Source: Melioribacteraceae bacterium (lineage in GTDB: Bacteria > Bacteroidota > Ignavibacteria > Ignavibacteriales > Melioribacteraceae). Taken from it: a stretch of DNA of 32,686 bases. This document shows, piece by piece, positions 8,782-19,191 of this stretch. The stretch's first letter is position 1; every line of letters begins with the position of its first letter. The translations under genes and the position numbers were made by a program. The notes beneath the pieces are model-generated. The model ran no database searches. It saw only the letters and a list, made by a program, of their open reading frames with translations, and had not been told where the DNA came from. The stretch lies in contig WGCV01000064.1 of NCBI GenBank assembly GCA_015493615.1, positions 1-32,686 on the forward strand, read 5' to 3'.

Positions 8782-10821
8782 CTATCGGACTTCCGTTCCG
8801 GGCAAAACATTATCCGGCAGATTAATTACGTTCAACTTTCCTTCAGCGTCTTCAACTGCAAGAATCATCCCCTGCGATTCAATTCCGAACAATTTAGCCG
8901 GCTTAAGATTCGCGACTAAAATTATGTTTTTCCCTACAAGTTCTTCGGGAGAATAAAATTTACCAACTCCCGCAACCACTTGCCTCGTTTCGCCTTTAAG
9001 CCGGACTTTCAGTTTTACCAATTTTTCGCTTTTCTTAACGCGTTCGGCTTCCAATATTTTTCCGCTTCTCAGCTTAACTTTAGCAAAATCGTCAATAGTT
9101 ATTATTTCATTAAACTTTTCCTTTTCCTCTTCCGGCTCTCCCAGTTTATTTGTCTGAGATTCGATTTCTTTATCGTCAATCTTGGTAAAGAGAATTTCAC
9201 CTTTGTTGAGTTTTGTGCCCGCAGGCAGAACGCTTTTTCCCGCTTCGTACCAATCAGTAGGTTTGGAATTAAGCGACTTAAAAAGTTTGTCCGATGTAAA
9301 AGGAATAACGGGAGAAAAGAGTTCGGCAAGAGTGTAAATTGTTTGAAGACAGATATTTATCGTATTCGCACCTTTCTGCTTGTCGGTTTTAATCGTCTTC
9401 CACGGTTCAGAGTCGTTAAAATATTTATTTGCCGCGCGGGCAACGTTCATCATTTCGAGAACGGCATCCTTTAACTTGTAGCGTTCGATTAAATCGCCGA
9501 TTTTATCCGGAGCCGCTTCAAGCATCGTCAGCATTTCCTTATCCATTTCGGAAAGATTTTCTCTTGCCGGAACTTCGCCGTTAAAATGTTTGTGAGCAAA
9601 AATGAACGTACGATTAACAAAATTCCCGAGAATATCGGCTAACTCATTGTTGTTTCGCGCCTGAAATTCTTTCCAGTAAAAGTCTGTATCTTTATTCTCG
9701 GGTAAATTTGCCGCAAGCGTGTAGCGCAGCGGGTCGGGAGGAAAAATCTCCAGAAACTCATGAACGTCAATTCCCCAATTTCTTGATTTGGAGAACTTTT
9801 TCCCTTCAAAATTTAAGAACTCATTCGCGGGAACATTCTGAGGCAAAATATATTTATCTTCGTTTCCGTCGTTCCAAGCCATAAGCATCGAAGGGAAAAT
9901 AATTGTATGAAAAACAATATTATCCTTCCCGATAAACGCGATATATTTTGTATCGTCGGTTTGCCAATATTTTTTCCATAAATCGGGGTCGCCTCGCTCT
10001 TCACCGAGTTGCTTTGTTGCGGAGATATAACCGAGAACCGCCTCGAACCAGACGTAAAGCACTTTCCCTTCCGAGTCGGGAAGCGGCACTTTAACTCCCC
10101 AATCCAAATCGCGCGTAACGGCTCTGTCTCTTAATCCGTCTTTAAACCAGCTGTTGCAGTATTGGATAACATTATCTTTCCAGCCGTATTTTTCGCTCAT
10201 CTCCTTAACGTAATCTTCAAGTCGCATCTGAAATTTACCGAGAGGAAAATACCAATGGGATGTTTCTCGCAGCGAGGGCGTTTCGCCGGTGATTTTGCTT
10301 TTGGGATTAATTAATTCCGACGGGTCGTAAAGAGCGCCGCATTTTTCGCATTCGTCGCTTCGCGCCTCTTCGTAACCGCATTTCGGGCAAGTTCCTTCGA
10401 CGTATCTGTCGGGCAAAAACATTTTCACTTTTTCATCAAAAAACTGGAGAGTTTTTTTCTCGTTCAAAATCCCCTGTTCATAAAAATTAAGGAAAAACTC
10501 CTGCGCTGTTTTGTGATGAATAGGGAGACTCGTTCGGGAGTAAATATCAAAACTCATCCCGAATTTTTCAAAAGCGCTTTTATTCAAATTATGGTATCTA
10601 TCGATAATTACCTGAGGCGTTACGCCTTCTTTTTCGGCGGTAATTGTAATCGGCACGCCGTGTTCGTCCGATCCGCAAACGTAAAGAACGTCGTCCCCTT
10701 TTAATCTTTTGTATCTCACATAAATATCGGCGGGTAAATACGCTCCGCTTAAATGTCCCAGATGTATCGGTCCGTTAGCGTACGGCAAAGCCGAAGTAAC
10801 TAAAACTTTTTCTTTTTGCAC
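8782..10821 (-). CDS. metG: Methionyl-tRNA synthetase
   Basis: Charges tRNA-Met with methionine in the cytoplasm. The 679-aa protein has HLGH (HIGH motif) at 20-23 and KFSKS (KMSKS motif) at 342-346. A complete four-cysteine zinc knuckle is present at C145, C148, C158 and C161. A C-terminal tRNA-binding domain of the EMAP/Trbp111 type occupies about 575-679 (FAKVKLRSGKILEAE...GIESQGMILA). This is the MetG1 long form used by many Bacteroidota. The start is GTG, with GGGA eight to nine bases upstream. The methyltransferase follows seven bases after its stop and may be co-transcribed. Confidence 0.97.
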   Translation of the reverse strand: MQKEKVLVTSALPYANGPIHLGHLSGAYLPADIYVRYKRLKGDDVLYVCGSDEHGVPITITAEKEGVTPQVIIDRYHNLNKSAFEKFGMSFDIYSRTSLPIHHKTAQEFFLNFYEQGILNEKKTLQFFDEKVKMFLPDRYVEGTCPKCGYEEARSDECEKCGALYDPSELINPKSKITGETPSLRETSHWYFPLGKFQMRLEDYVKEMSEKYGWKDNVIQYCNSWFKDGLRDRAVTRDLDWGVKVPLPDSEGKVLYVWFEAVLGYISATKQLGEERGDPDLWKKYWQTDDTKYIAFIGKDNIVFHTIIFPSMLMAWNDGNEDKYILPQNVPANEFLNFEGKKFSKSRNWGIDVHEFLEIFPPDPLRYTLAANLPENKDTDFYWKEFQARNNNELADILGNFVNRTFIFAHKHFNGEVPARENLSEMDKEMLTMLEAAPDKIGDLIERYKLKDAVLEMMNVARAANKYFNDSEPWKTIKTDKQKGANTINICLQTIYTLAELFSPVIPFTSDKLFKSLNSKPTDWYEAGKSVLPAGTKLNKGEILFTKIDDKEIESQTNKLGEPEEEKEKFNEIITIDDFAKVKLRSGKILEAERVKKSEKLVKLKVRLKGETRQVVAGVGKFYSPEELVGKNIILVANLKPAKLFGIESQGMILAVEDAEGKLNVINLPDNVLPGTEVR

Positions 10822-10943
10822 GATAATTCCCAGCTTTTTTTATATAACTAAGAAATATAAGAAACTTCTGAAAATAATGGCGAATCAAGTTGAATTTCAC
10901 AAAGATTTGAAGCGAAGATTTCAGCAAGCAACGCTGTCAACTT

Positions 10944-10986
10944 AAAAAAATAATCATTCTGATTAACCCGCTGATTCATCAGCGGG
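10944..10986 (-). terminator. Two adjacent hairpins followed by a T-run (minus strand)
   Basis: Read on the minus strand, CCCGCTGA-TGAA-TCAGCGGG (10967-10986) is followed by TAATCA-GAA-TGATTA (10951-10965) and then seven T residues. The layout fits a Rho-independent terminator for the pentapeptide-repeat gene, which ends 120 bases upstream. A further palindrome AACCGG-TTCA-CCGGTT lies at 11010-11025. These may instead belong to the scattered small palindromes of this genome. Confidence 0.45.
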
Positions 10987-11108
10987 GAAAGGGAAACCAT
11001 AATTGCCGTAACCGGTTCACCGGTTTATGTGCCGTAGAGTTAAGGAATTATCCGTGACAATCTGAGTTTTTCGTGTCATCCGTGTTCTATTGTATTTCGA
11101 TTTTTTCT

Positions 11109-11681
11109 CTAACTTTCAATCTCAATATCATATTTTAAAAGAAGTCCGGCAATATTTCCGGTCGAAAATTTCGCCTTTTTTATTCGATTGGATTCAGGAT
11201 CGATATCAAAATTATAAGCGGTTCGGAAATCAACGTTTTCAAGAATCGAATTTTCAAAAACGGCTCTTGTTAAATCGCAGTTTTCAAAAACGGAGCCTGA
11301 CAAATCGCAACCGGTAAAATCTGATTCGCGTAACTCGGAATTGCGGAAACCGGTTTCTTTCAATCTCATCTGATAAAATATCGAATGATTTAACGCGCAG
11401 TTTTCAAACGACAGTTGAAGTCCGAATTCGTTGCATGCGTTAAAGTTTACGCCCAACATTTTGCAATTATTAAATTTCACATTTCTAAAAGCCGTCTGCG
11501 TAACATCCGCTAAACTTAAATTACAATTAATGAATTCACATTCGGAAAAGCTGATATCCGTGAGATTGGAATTTGAGAAATCACATTCGGAAAACATGCA
11601 ATACTCGTATTCCCCTTTCGCAAGGGGATTTTCCGTGAAATCTGATTTTTCAAACTTTTTGTTTTCAGTATAGTCGTTCAT
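11109..11681 (-). CDS. Pentapeptide-repeat protein, Qnr-like
   Basis: The 190-aa protein consists almost wholly of A(D/N)LxF-type five-residue repeats (SECDFSNSNLTDISFSECEF, SDFTGCDLSGSVFENCDLTR). It should fold into a right-handed quadrilateral beta helix. One break near residue 85-92 (NEFGLQLSFENC) could be a loop. The C-terminus, FDIDPESNRIKKAKF followed by GLLLKYDIEIE, resembles chromosomal Qnr/McbG-like proteins that mimic DNA and bind gyrase or topoisomerase IV. Whether this one protects topoisomerases is not shown by sequence. It stands alone: metG lies downstream and the aldehyde dehydrogenase gene upstream, each about 250-290 bases away. It has no signal peptide and is probably cytoplasmic. 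Confidence 0.88.
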   Translation of the reverse strand: MNDYTENKKFEKSDFTENPLAKGEYEYCMFSECDFSNSNLTDISFSECEFINCNLSLADVTQTAFRNVKFNNCKMLGVNFNACNEFGLQLSFENCALNHSIFYQMRLKETGFRNSELRESDFTGCDLSGSVFENCDLTRAVFENSILENVDFRTAYNFDIDPESNRIKKAKFSTGNIAGLLLKYDIEIES

Positions 11682-11850
11682 CTTATCATGTCGTATTTAG
11701 TGGCGTAAAACAATCAAAAATAACACATACTTTTGAATATATTTCAATCCTAAAAAATATATTGCGAAAAACAAGGCATTTCAGAATGGGAATATTCTCT
11801 TTAAGAATGCTTTGTATAACTTAATAGAGACCTTTGCATAACCTAAAGTT

Positions 11851-11920
11851 GTCATATTGAGTCCGCCAATCCCCCAAGGCGGAGGAGTGTAAGCCGTCCG
11901 AAATATCTCTAAATTGGGTA
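11851..11920. repeat. Degenerate GTCATATTGA repeat with TCCGCC/GGCGGA hairpin
   Basis: In the gap between the pentapeptide gene and the aldehyde dehydrogenase, GTCATATTGA starts a diverged relative of the 7151-7747 family. TCCGCC (11862-11867) pairs with GGCGGA (11878-11883), and AAATATCTCTAAATT recalls the AGAATCTC core. No other feature is seen in the gap. Confidence 0.5.
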
Positions 11921-11933
11921 TAATTACCGGTTC

Positions 11934-13349
11934 TTAAAAAAACTTAATAATCCAATCGATTAGTTTCTTTACTCTTTTTGTAAAGGGCGGATAAAACATT
12001 TTGATTGTTGTAAATTTTTTCTGCTTCATTACGGCGCGTTCGTGCGAGAATTCCAAAAATCCGTAGTAACCGTGCCCCTTACCGAAACCGCTTTCCTTTA
12101 CGCCTCCGAACGGAAGTACGTAATTGGCAAAGTGAACAACCACATCGTTTATTGCCGCGCCGCCGGATGGAATCTCATTTACTATTTTATCGGTAAACTT
12201 TTTATTTTTGGAGAAAATATAAAGAGCCAGCGGATTAGGATTTCGGGCGATAATTTCAAAAAGCTCTTTTTCGGAAGCGTAACCGAGCAAAGGAAGAACG
12301 GGCCCGAAGATCTCGTTTTTCATTATTTCGGAATCTGCTGAAACATTTGTCAAAATTGTCGGCTGGAATGTATTGCCTTCCAATATTTTTCCGCCGACTT
12401 CAATTTCAGCTCCTTTATTTACGGCGTCGGCAGTCAGATTTTCCAGCATGCGCAAATGATTTCCGTTTACGATGTGGCAATAATCGGGATTTTTATCTAT
12501 CTCGCTTATCTCTCCGTAAAGCTTGTAAATATTATCTTTCACTAACTTCAGAAACTCGGTTTTTTTCCCCTCGTGGATTAAAACATAATCGGGCGCAATA
12601 CAGGTTTGCCCGGCGTTTAAGAATTTTCCCCAAGTAACTTTTTGAGCCGCATCTTTTAAGTCAGCTGTGGAATCGATAATCACGGGAGATTTCCCCCCAA
12701 GCTCGAGAGTAACTCCGGCAAGATGCTGCGCGGCTTTCTCCATTACGACTTTCCCGATTGCGGTACTTCCGGTAAAGAAGATATGATCGAAAGGCAAATC
12801 GAGCAGCGCTTGCGCGATTTCTTTATCCCCTTGCAGAACCGTAACTTCATCTTCGGAGAAAGTTTCCGCAATGAGTTCGGCTATAACCGACGAAGTATTG
12901 GGACTGAGTTCGGACGGTTTTAATACCGCTCCGTTGCCCGCCGCAATCGCGGAAACAAGCGGACCGACTGCAAGTTGAAACGGATAATTCCACGGGGAGA
13001 TAATCAGAACAATGCCTTTCGGCTGATAAACAATTTTACTTGAAGCGCCGAAAAATGTAATCGGCGTCGCGGTTCTTTTTTCCTGCGTCCAAGCCGTAAG
13101 ATTTCTGACGACATATTTTATTTCGCTTGTTACGGGAAAAATCTCGGTTAATCTTACTTCAGCCGCCGGTTTGTGAAAATCCGCAAAAATCGCTTCTTCA
13201 ATTCTTTTGGAAAACTTCTCGATGTTTTTAAGCAGACGCTTTAGTTTTTCTTTTCTGCCGGCAACCGGTTCCCTTCTTAAATTCAGCTCGTTCGATTTGA
13301 GCGCTTTAAAAACTTTTGCAGCTTTTTCTGTGTCGTTAATTATCTCCAT
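11934..13349 (-). CDS. Aldehyde dehydrogenase, class 3 (fatty-aldehyde type)
   Basis: Oxidises aldehydes to acids with NAD(P)+. At 471 aa it has the shorter N-terminus of the ALDH3 class. All catalytic landmarks are present: SPWNYPF with Asn121, FTGST at 192-196, ELGGK with Glu216 as general base, GQTC with nucleophile Cys250, and EIFGP at 346-350. The basic, aromatic C-terminal tail (KMFYPPFTKRVKKLIDWIIKFF region) is typical of class 3 enzymes and may touch the membrane. It is transcribed divergently from the TonB receptor with only 65 bases between the starts, so the two may share a control region. The substrate is likely a medium or long-chain aldehyde, but that is inference from class. 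Confidence 0.94.
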   Translation of the reverse strand: MEIINDTEKAAKVFKALKSNELNLRREPVAGRKEKLKRLLKNIEKFSKRIEEAIFADFHKPAAEVRLTEIFPVTSEIKYVVRNLTAWTQEKRTATPITFFGASSKIVYQPKGIVLIISPWNYPFQLAVGPLVSAIAAGNGAVLKPSELSPNTSSVIAELIAETFSEDEVTVLQGDKEIAQALLDLPFDHIFFTGSTAIGKVVMEKAAQHLAGVTLELGGKSPVIIDSTADLKDAAQKVTWGKFLNAGQTCIAPDYVLIHEGKKTEFLKLVKDNIYKLYGEISEIDKNPDYCHIVNGNHLRMLENLTADAVNKGAEIEVGGKILEGNTFQPTILTNVSADSEIMKNEIFGPVLPLLGYASEKELFEIIARNPNPLALYIFSKNKKFTDKIVNEIPSGGAAINDVVVHFANYVLPFGGVKESGFGKGHGYYGFLEFSHERAVMKQKKFTTIKMFYPPFTKRVKKLIDWIIKFF

Positions 13350-13414
13350 AACTTAACCAATAAAATTCCCAAACAATTTTTATTTTTTCTTTAATTTCAA
13401 GTTACTGATTTTAA

Positions 13415-15394
13415 ATGATTAACAAAAAATTAAGGTTTTCAATTGTGAAAAAGTTACTCATCCTCCTTTTATCGGTTTCATCTTTTTTGATCGCACAAGA
13501 AAAAGACTCACTGAAAAGTTATAATCTCAATGAAATAACGATTGAAAGCGGTTTGGTTCTGCAGCCGAAATCAACCATAAAAATTTCCGCAAAGGAAATA
13601 TCTCTCTCTGACGCTCCCACGCTGGATAAAATCGCTCCGCTTCTTCCAAGCGTAAAAGTTCAGACTAACTCCCGCGGAGAGACACTGTTCTACTTTCGTA
13701 ATTCCGGCAAGCGGAGAATAACGCTCATGCTTGACGGTATTCCGCTGAATATTCCGTGGGACAACAGAATTGACTTGAGTTTAATACCGACGAGCGCTAT
13801 TTCGGGCATCACGATTACAAAAGGAATTCCCTCTGTGATTTACGGACCCAACGCACTCGGCGGAGTAATTAACGTTACGACAATCGAGCCGGACGGCAAA
13901 GCCCGTGGGGAGGTTTCGTTATCCGGCGGCGAAAGCGGACTAAAAAACATGTCGGGATTTTACAGTAAAAATGTCGGCGGTTTCGGAATCCTTTTTTCCG
14001 GAGGTTACGGCGCGCGGGACGCTTATCCGCTTCCCGAAAGTTTTAACTCTCCGGCTAATCCGGGCGGAGACAGAATTAACAGTTACTACAGCGGATACAA
14101 TTTGTTTTTCAAATTAAATAAAACTTTTTCGAATAATTCAAACTTCGGAGCAGCCATTTCCTACATCAGCAAGGAGAAAGGCGTCCCGCCGGAAATCGGC
14201 GTGGATAAAATACGCTACTGGAAGTATCCCGAGCTGAGCGATTTATCCGTTACTCTCGGCGGGAAACTTAATCTGAGCGGCGGTAATTCTTTTCTTACAT
14301 ATTCCGCTAATTTCACAAAGTATCATTCATTAATTAATCAGTATGTCAACTCCGACTATTCCACTCTTGACGCCGTGGAACAAGGAGACGATTTCACTTA
14401 CTTCGGCAGAGCGACTTACACTTCGCTGCTCAGTTCCTCCTCGATTCTGAAAATCGCCTTCAGCGGATATAACTCAAAACATGTTGAAAAGATTTCGGAT
14501 AATTTTTCATCCGGCGCGCCTCTATCGGTAACGGAAAACAGTTACTCGCAGAATGTTTTCTCGATCGGAACAGAGTTTGAACATACGCTGAAAAATTTAG
14601 CGTTGAACGCCGGAATAAGTTTCGACGGAGCCGCGACGCCGCTTACCGGAGATAAGCCGAAAAAAGATCCGACTTATGATTTCGGATTTAACGCCGGCGG
14701 AGTTTACACTCTTGATGAAAACTTCAGCTTAAGATTTAATGCGGGAAGAAAAACCCGATTTCCAACGATGCGCGAGATGTATTCCGGCGCATTGGGAAAG
14801 TTTGAGCTTAATCCCGATTTACACGCCGAAACCGCGCAAAGCGGCGAACTGGGAATCGAATATAATTTCGCGGAAGGGAGTTTGGAAACGGATTTTTTCC
14901 TTACTTATATTAAGGAGGGTATCGTCCGGACAAAGTTGAGCAACGGAAAATATAAAAGAGTAAACAAAAGCGAGATTAGAAATTACGGAATTGAATCGGA
15001 GTTTGAGACCGAGCTGTTCAAAAATCTCGACTTTAGAATTAACGTCAGTTTGATTAACTCCCGCGGGAAAAACAGCGTAGGAGAATTTGCCGACACGCTG
15101 GAATATTCTCCCGGCATAATTGCCGGAGCGGGGTTAACTTATAACCTCGGCGGTTTCGGCATTGCGCTTGAAAGCAGTTATATCGGCAAAGAATTCGAGG
15201 AGCAGAATACTCTCGTTAAATTGCCCGATTATTTAATCGCCGACTTAAGGTTTAGTTACGCATTTGCTTTTAATTACTTTACGCCGAAAATATTTTTCAG
15301 GATAAATAATTTAACCGACAAGCTTTACTACACACAGTTCGGTTTGCCTGAAGCGGGCAGAGAATTTATTGTCGGGATTAAAACAAATTTTTAA
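13415..15394 (+). CDS. TonB-dependent outer-membrane receptor
   Basis: Energy-coupled outer-membrane transporter. Signal peptide 1-27 ([10 protein letters not shown]), then a TonB-box-like [10 protein letters not shown], a plug domain about 45-155 (LPSVKVQTN..., [10 protein letters not shown]-type [23 protein letters not shown]) and a 22-strand barrel to the end, finishing with an aromatic residue (GIKTNF). At 659 aa it is close in size to BtuB/CirA-type receptors and lacks the N-terminal carboxypeptidase-like domain of SusC proteins, so a metal chelate or cobalamin is more likely than a glycan. The substrate is not readable. The ATG at 13415 has no good ribosome binding site; a GTG at 13445 with AAGG nine bases upstream is an alternative that keeps the signal peptide. 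The glycosyltransferase overlaps its 3' end. Confidence 0.92.
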   Translation: MINKKLRFSIVKKLLILLLSVSSFLIAQEKDSLKSYNLNEITIESGLVLQPKSTIKISAKEISLSDAPTLDKIAPLLPSVKVQTNSRGETLFYFRNSGKRRITLMLDGIPLNIPWDNRIDLSLIPTSAISGITITKGIPSVIYGPNALGGVINVTTIEPDGKARGEVSLSGGESGLKNMSGFYSKNVGGFGILFSGGYGARDAYPLPESFNSPANPGGDRINSYYSGYNLFFKLNKTFSNNSNFGAAISYISKEKGVPPEIGVDKIRYWKYPELSDLSVTLGGKLNLSGGNSFLTYSANFTKYHSLINQYVNSDYSTLDAVEQGDDFTYFGRATYTSLLSSSSILKIAFSGYNSKHVEKISDNFSSGAPLSVTENSYSQNVFSIGTEFEHTLKNLALNAGISFDGAATPLTGDKPKKDPTYDFGFNAGGVYTLDENFSLRFNAGRKTRFPTMREMYSGALGKFELNPDLHAETAQSGELGIEYNFAEGSLETDFFLTYIKEGIVRTKLSNGKYKRVNKSEIRNYGIESEFETELFKNLDFRINVSLINSRGKNSVGEFADTLEYSPGIIAGAGLTYNLGGFGIALESSYIGKEFEEQNTLVKLPDYLIADLRFSYAFAFNYFTPKIFFRINNLTDKLYYTQFGLPEAGREFIVGIKTNF

Positions 15395-16820
15395 AAGGAA
15401 TAAAATTATTTTAAAGACCGATTTCTTCATATCGAATAAAAATCTGATTGATTGGAGCGCAGGGAGTAATAATGAAATAAACATTATTGAACTTGGCAAA
15501 AAGAGTATTGAAAGCCGCGAAACGCTTGATTTTATTGCGCGAGAAAGGAAGTCGAAATATTTTTTTGTCTCTTTAAGCGATTGCAAAATCTCCTTGGGAG
15601 ATTTGTTTATCCGGCGTTTTCTTACTTTATCCGAAACCTTTAACGCCGGTTTGATTTATTCCGACTATCATGAAAAAAACAATAATCGCGAGTTTCTTCA
15701 TCCCTTGATTGATTATCAGTCCGGCTCTGTTCGGGATGATTTTAATTTCGGCAAGATTGTTTTGCTGCGGGGAGATTTACTTAATCAATATCTAAAGGAG
15801 AAATCGTTCGAGACAAAATATTCCGCTTTATATTCATTCAGATTATTTCTCTCGAGGAAGAGCGAAATTGCTCACATCCCGGAGCCCCTTTATTCCATTG
15901 AAGAAGAAGAGATTCAGTCGGGGAACGAGAAAATATTTAATTATCAAAAATCCGCGTTAATAGAAAGGGAAAAAGAGAGGGAAAAAGTCTTTACAGATTA
16001 TCTTATTGATTCGGGAGCTTTTCTGCAAGCAAATAGAAAAGCGGTTAAATTTAATGAATTAGAATTCAAAAATATAGCTTCGGTAATTATTCCCGTAAAA
16101 AACAGAGTAGGTGCAATTGGGGACGCCGTTGCGTCGGCTTTTTCCCAGAAGACAGATTTTCCTTATAATGTAATTGTAGTGGATAACCATTCAACCGACG
16201 GAACTTCCGGGCTTTTGAGAAAACTTAAAAGGAAGTACGAAAACCTTTTTGTAATTATTCCGCCGGAGAAAAATCGCGGTATAGGAGGGTGCTGGAATTT
16301 TGCAATCGAACAAAGCTTCTGCGGAATGTTTTCCGTCCAGCTCGACAGCGACGATATTTACATCAATGAATTTACTCTCCGGAAAATTGTTGATAAATTT
16401 TATGAAACTTCGGCGGCGGCAGTAGTCGGAAGCTATAAACTTACCGACTTCAACTTAAAAGAAATTCCTCCCGGCGTAATTACTCATGCTGAATGGACAG
16501 ACGAGAACGGAATGAATAACGCTCTGAGAATTAACGGCTTCGGCGCGCCGCGTGCATTTTACACTCAGGTTATTCGAGAGATTAAATTCCCTGATGTCAG
16601 CTATGGAGAGGATTATGCGGTAATGCTTGCGGTTTCCCGCTTATATAAAATCGGCAGAATCTTCGAGCCTGTTTATGTCTGCCGCCGCTGGGAAGGGAAT
16701 TCCGATTCGAATCTTACAATTGAAAATGAGAACAAAAATAATCGCTACAAAGATTTTCTGAGAACAACCGAAATTAAGATTAGGCAAAGAATAAATAATG
16801 GGGAAAAAGGATGGAACTGA
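15369..16820 (+). CDS. Family 2 glycosyltransferase with N-terminal GT-like half
   Basis: Residues 235-450 are a GT-A family 2 domain: [20 protein letters not shown] at 271-280, the metal-binding DSDD at 326-329, and GED at 413-415 as probable catalytic base region. The first 230 residues contain what looks like the C-terminal half of a second GT2-like unit ([31 protein letters not shown]), so the protein is two-part. The sugar donor and acceptor are unknown, and it has no membrane segment. The only available start is TTG at 15369, inside the receptor gene (26-base overlap); no ATG or GTG serves the N-terminus. It overlaps the DUF4922 gene by ten bases, and as I recall this pairing is conserved in Bacteroidota. 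Confidence 0.85.
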   Translation: MSGLKQIFKRNKIILKTDFFISNKNLIDWSAGSNNEINIIELGKKSIESRETLDFIARERKSKYFFVSLSDCKISLGDLFIRRFLTLSETFNAGLIYSDYHEKNNNREFLHPLIDYQSGSVRDDFNFGKIVLLRGDLLNQYLKEKSFETKYSALYSFRLFLSRKSEIAHIPEPLYSIEEEEIQSGNEKIFNYQKSALIEREKEREKVFTDYLIDSGAFLQANRKAVKFNELEFKNIASVIIPVKNRVGAIGDAVASAFSQKTDFPYNVIVVDNHSTDGTSGLLRKLKRKYENLFVIIPPEKNRGIGGCWNFAIEQSFCGMFSVQLDSDDIYINEFTLRKIVDKFYETSAAAVVGSYKLTDFNLKEIPPGVITHAEWTDENGMNNALRINGFGAPRAFYTQVIREIKFPDVSYGEDYAVMLAVSRLYKIGRIFEPVYVCRRWEGNSDSNLTIENENKNNRYKDFLRTTEIKIRQRINNGEKGWN

Positions 16821-17827
16821 AATTTTACACGCGCGATAAGTTCAGAGAAAAATTTAACTTAAACGATTCCGACGATTTATTTAACGAATTCTTTAATTGG
16901 CAAATTAACGAATGGGAGTTTGCCCGAAAGAATTATGACACGCTGAAAGAGCTGAAAGTAAAGGAGTTTAATTTTCCCGACGCTTCGGTTGTCGTCCAGT
17001 TCAATCCGCACAGGGTCGGCTCTACTCTGGCGTTAATCGATGAAAAGAGCATTGCAAACCGTAAATGTTTTTTGTGCGATGATAATCTTCACCTCGAGCA
17101 AAAAGGAATCAGACTAACGGAGAACTATACGTTTCTTGTAAATCCTTTCCCTATTATTCCGGTTCACTTTACTGCAAAGTTTAACGAACATCATCCGCAA
17201 AAAATCAGCGATAATTTCATCGAGATTCTTGAAGGGGCTGAAACTCTCGGAGAAAAATATTTTCTTCTTTACAACGGACCTGAAGCGGGAGCTTCCGTGC
17301 CGGAGCACAGGCATTTTCAGGGAGGGACGAGAAAACATTTTCCTCTTGTTAATTTCATTGACGAAATTTTATCGGGGTACAAATCCGGTTCGGGACTTCC
17401 GCATATCAAGGAAGAAAAAAATATCGGTAATGCCGTTCTCTATTCCGTTCGAGATACGCTTCGCAGAATTTTAGTTATTAAAGGAAGAGATAAAAAAGCA
17501 ATTGAGAAATTGTTTTTTATGGTTTACGGCGCAATGACGAATTTATTCCCTTCGGCAAAAGAAACAAAACTGAACTTGGTGTCAACAATGATGAACGGGG
17601 AACATCTCCTTTTTATTTTTCCGAGAAAAGCGCATCGCCCTAGATGCTTTTATGCTGAGGGGGACGAGCAGCTTTTAGTAAGTCCCGCAACATTGGATTT
17701 CGGCGGAGTTGTGGTATTGCCTCGAGAAGAAGACTTTAAGAAAATCACTAAGTATAACATTGAGCAAATTTTCTCGGATGTGGCTTTTTCGGAAGAGATG
17801 TTTTCAGCTTTGCTCACTAAACTGTAA
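16811..17827 (+). CDS. DUF4922 protein, GalT/Ap4A-phosphorylase-like (HIT superfamily)
   Basis: Probable nucleotidyltransferase or phosphorylase acting on a sugar nucleotide or dinucleotide. The 338-aa protein carries C86-x2-C89 (CFLC), H127/H128 in NEHHPQ, and the signature [16 protein letters not shown] with H166-R-H168-F-Q. By analogy with GalT, the cysteines, one of the NEHHPQ histidines and His166 would bind zinc, and His168 would be the nucleophile that carries the nucleotide. This residue assignment is inference from motif spacing. The gene starts inside the glycosyltransferase 3' end (GGGGA about five bases upstream), so the two proteins are likely made together. One may provide or recycle the activated sugar used by the other. 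No biochemical function is established for the family that I know of. Confidence 0.85.
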   Translation: MELKFYTRDKFREKFNLNDSDDLFNEFFNWQINEWEFARKNYDTLKELKVKEFNFPDASVVVQFNPHRVGSTLALIDEKSIANRKCFLCDDNLHLEQKGIRLTENYTFLVNPFPIIPVHFTAKFNEHHPQKISDNFIEILEGAETLGEKYFLLYNGPEAGASVPEHRHFQGGTRKHFPLVNFIDEILSGYKSGSGLPHIKEEKNIGNAVLYSVRDTLRRILVIKGRDKKAIEKLFFMVYGAMTNLFPSAKETKLNLVSTMMNGEHLLFIFPRKAHRPRCFYAEGDEQLLVSPATLDFGGVVVLPREEDFKKITKYNIEQIFSDVAFSEEMFSALLTKL

Positions 17828-17837
17828 AAATTATTTT

Positions 17838-17861
17838 GGAATAGATAATTCCTCCTTTTTT
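17838..17861 (+). terminator. Weak hairpin plus T-run after the DUF4922 gene
   Basis: GGAAT (17838-17842) pairs with ATTCC (17848-17852) and is followed by TCCTTTTTTA. The stem is short and A/T-rich, so termination may be partial. Confidence 0.4.
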
Positions 17862-18007
17862 ATTAGATTATAAATTGTAAAAAGTGAAAGAATAATTCAC
17901 GCATTTTTTTATTGAAGTCTAAATAAAAATTAGAATAATCAAAACGAAAATTTGCCGTTATTTTTTACTGCTGTTTAATCTGACATGAAACATTTGAAAG
18001 GAAAACT

Positions 18008-19107
18008 ATGAACGACTTCAGATTCTATAATCCGACCGAAATTTTATTCGGTAAAAACCAAATTGAAAAACTCGGCGAAAGCTTAAAAAAGAATAATGTA
18101 AAGAAAATCCTTTTGTTGTATGGACAAGGTTCGATATTTAAAAATAATGTTTACAAAAGAACGACTGAGATGTTAAACTCTGCCGGCATTGATTTTGTTG
18201 AACTTGGAGGAATAAAAGCTAATCCCGTTTTATCCAAAGTTTACGAAGCTGTAAATTTGGTTAAGCAAGAGGGCGTTGATTCAATCCTTGCCGTTGGCGG
18301 CGGGAGCGTAATTGACACGGGAAAAGCAGTGGCGGCAGGCGCGCTGTTTAACGGCGATGTTTGGGATTTATTTGAAGGGAAATCATTTACGAGCGAAGCT
18401 CTTCCTCTTTTTACAATTTTAACAATTTCCGCAACCGGAAGCGAGATGAATCCTTTTGCTGTAATAACAAAAGAGGATGAATATAAAAAATGGCCTTTCA
18501 CTGCCGGCGATGCTTCCTTTCCCAAGACGACGGTAATTGAACCGGAGATACAATTTTCGCTTCCAGCCGAACAGACGGCTTACGGAGCTATCGATGCTAT
18601 TGCTCATGTAATGGAACTTTATTTTGACGGCTCGGAGAATGTTGATATTCAGGATGAAATAGCCGAGGGATTAATAAGAAACATCATTAAGCACACTAAA
18701 ATTTTAATGAAAAGTCCCGAAGAATATAACTCACGCGCCGAGCTTGCCTGGAGCGCCACTCTTGCGTTAAACGGAATTAACAGCGCGGGAAGATTCGGCG
18801 GTGATTGGGCTACGCACACACTCGAACATTCGTTAAGCGCCTTTTATGATATTGCGCATGGAGCCGGACTTGCGATTATGTTTCCGGCATTGAAAATAAT
18901 GACACAGATTTTGTTGTAAATGAACTTGCCGGCAAACTCACTTCATTCTTCAGCGAAATAAAAGCCCCTACATCGCTTGCCGACATTGGAGTTACCGGAG
19001 ATGAAATTGAGAAACTGACTAAAAACGCCACGATAAGAATTCCCTTGGGACGATTGAAAAAATTATACAAAGACGACGTAAGAGAAATTTATCGCCTGGC
19101 GCTTTAA
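18008..19107 (+). pseudogene. Iron-containing alcohol dehydrogenase, frameshifted with internal loss
   Basis: The intact family (butanol dehydrogenase/YqhD type) is about 385 aa. Here an open frame of 303 codons stops at 18919 just after GLAIMFPA. The missing C-terminus continues in another frame (offset +2) from about 18893 (ENNDTDFVVNELAGKL) to a natural family ending, DVREIYRLAL, stop at 19105-19107. Roughly 25-30 residues that should follow GLAIMFPA are absent, so the lesion is a deletion not divisible by three. The N-terminal part keeps GGGS at 97-100, SATGSEMN at 141-148 and the iron ligands D196, H200, H270 and H284. The helical C-terminal domain is disrupted, so activity is doubtful. 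An assembly error is an alternative. Confidence 0.85.
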
Positions 19108-19181
19108 GTCCGGAGAAAATTTAATTCGTTTGGCTGCCCGGAAATTATTTGCGATATTAATTTATCTTTATTAATAGACGT

Positions 19182-19185
19182 GGAG
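19182..19185 (+). promoter_or_regulatory. Ribosome binding site GGAG setting the msrB TTG start
   Basis: GGAG is six bases before TTG at 19192. A GTG at 19180 in the same frame overlaps this site and has no Shine-Dalgarno of its own, so TTG is preferred. Confidence 0.55.
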
Positions 19186-19191
19186 TCTGAT

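Noticed and set aside
8980-9474. 164-codon plus-strand frame inside metG
   Set aside because: Antisense shadow of an intact housekeeping gene, with very high Phe content and no start signal.
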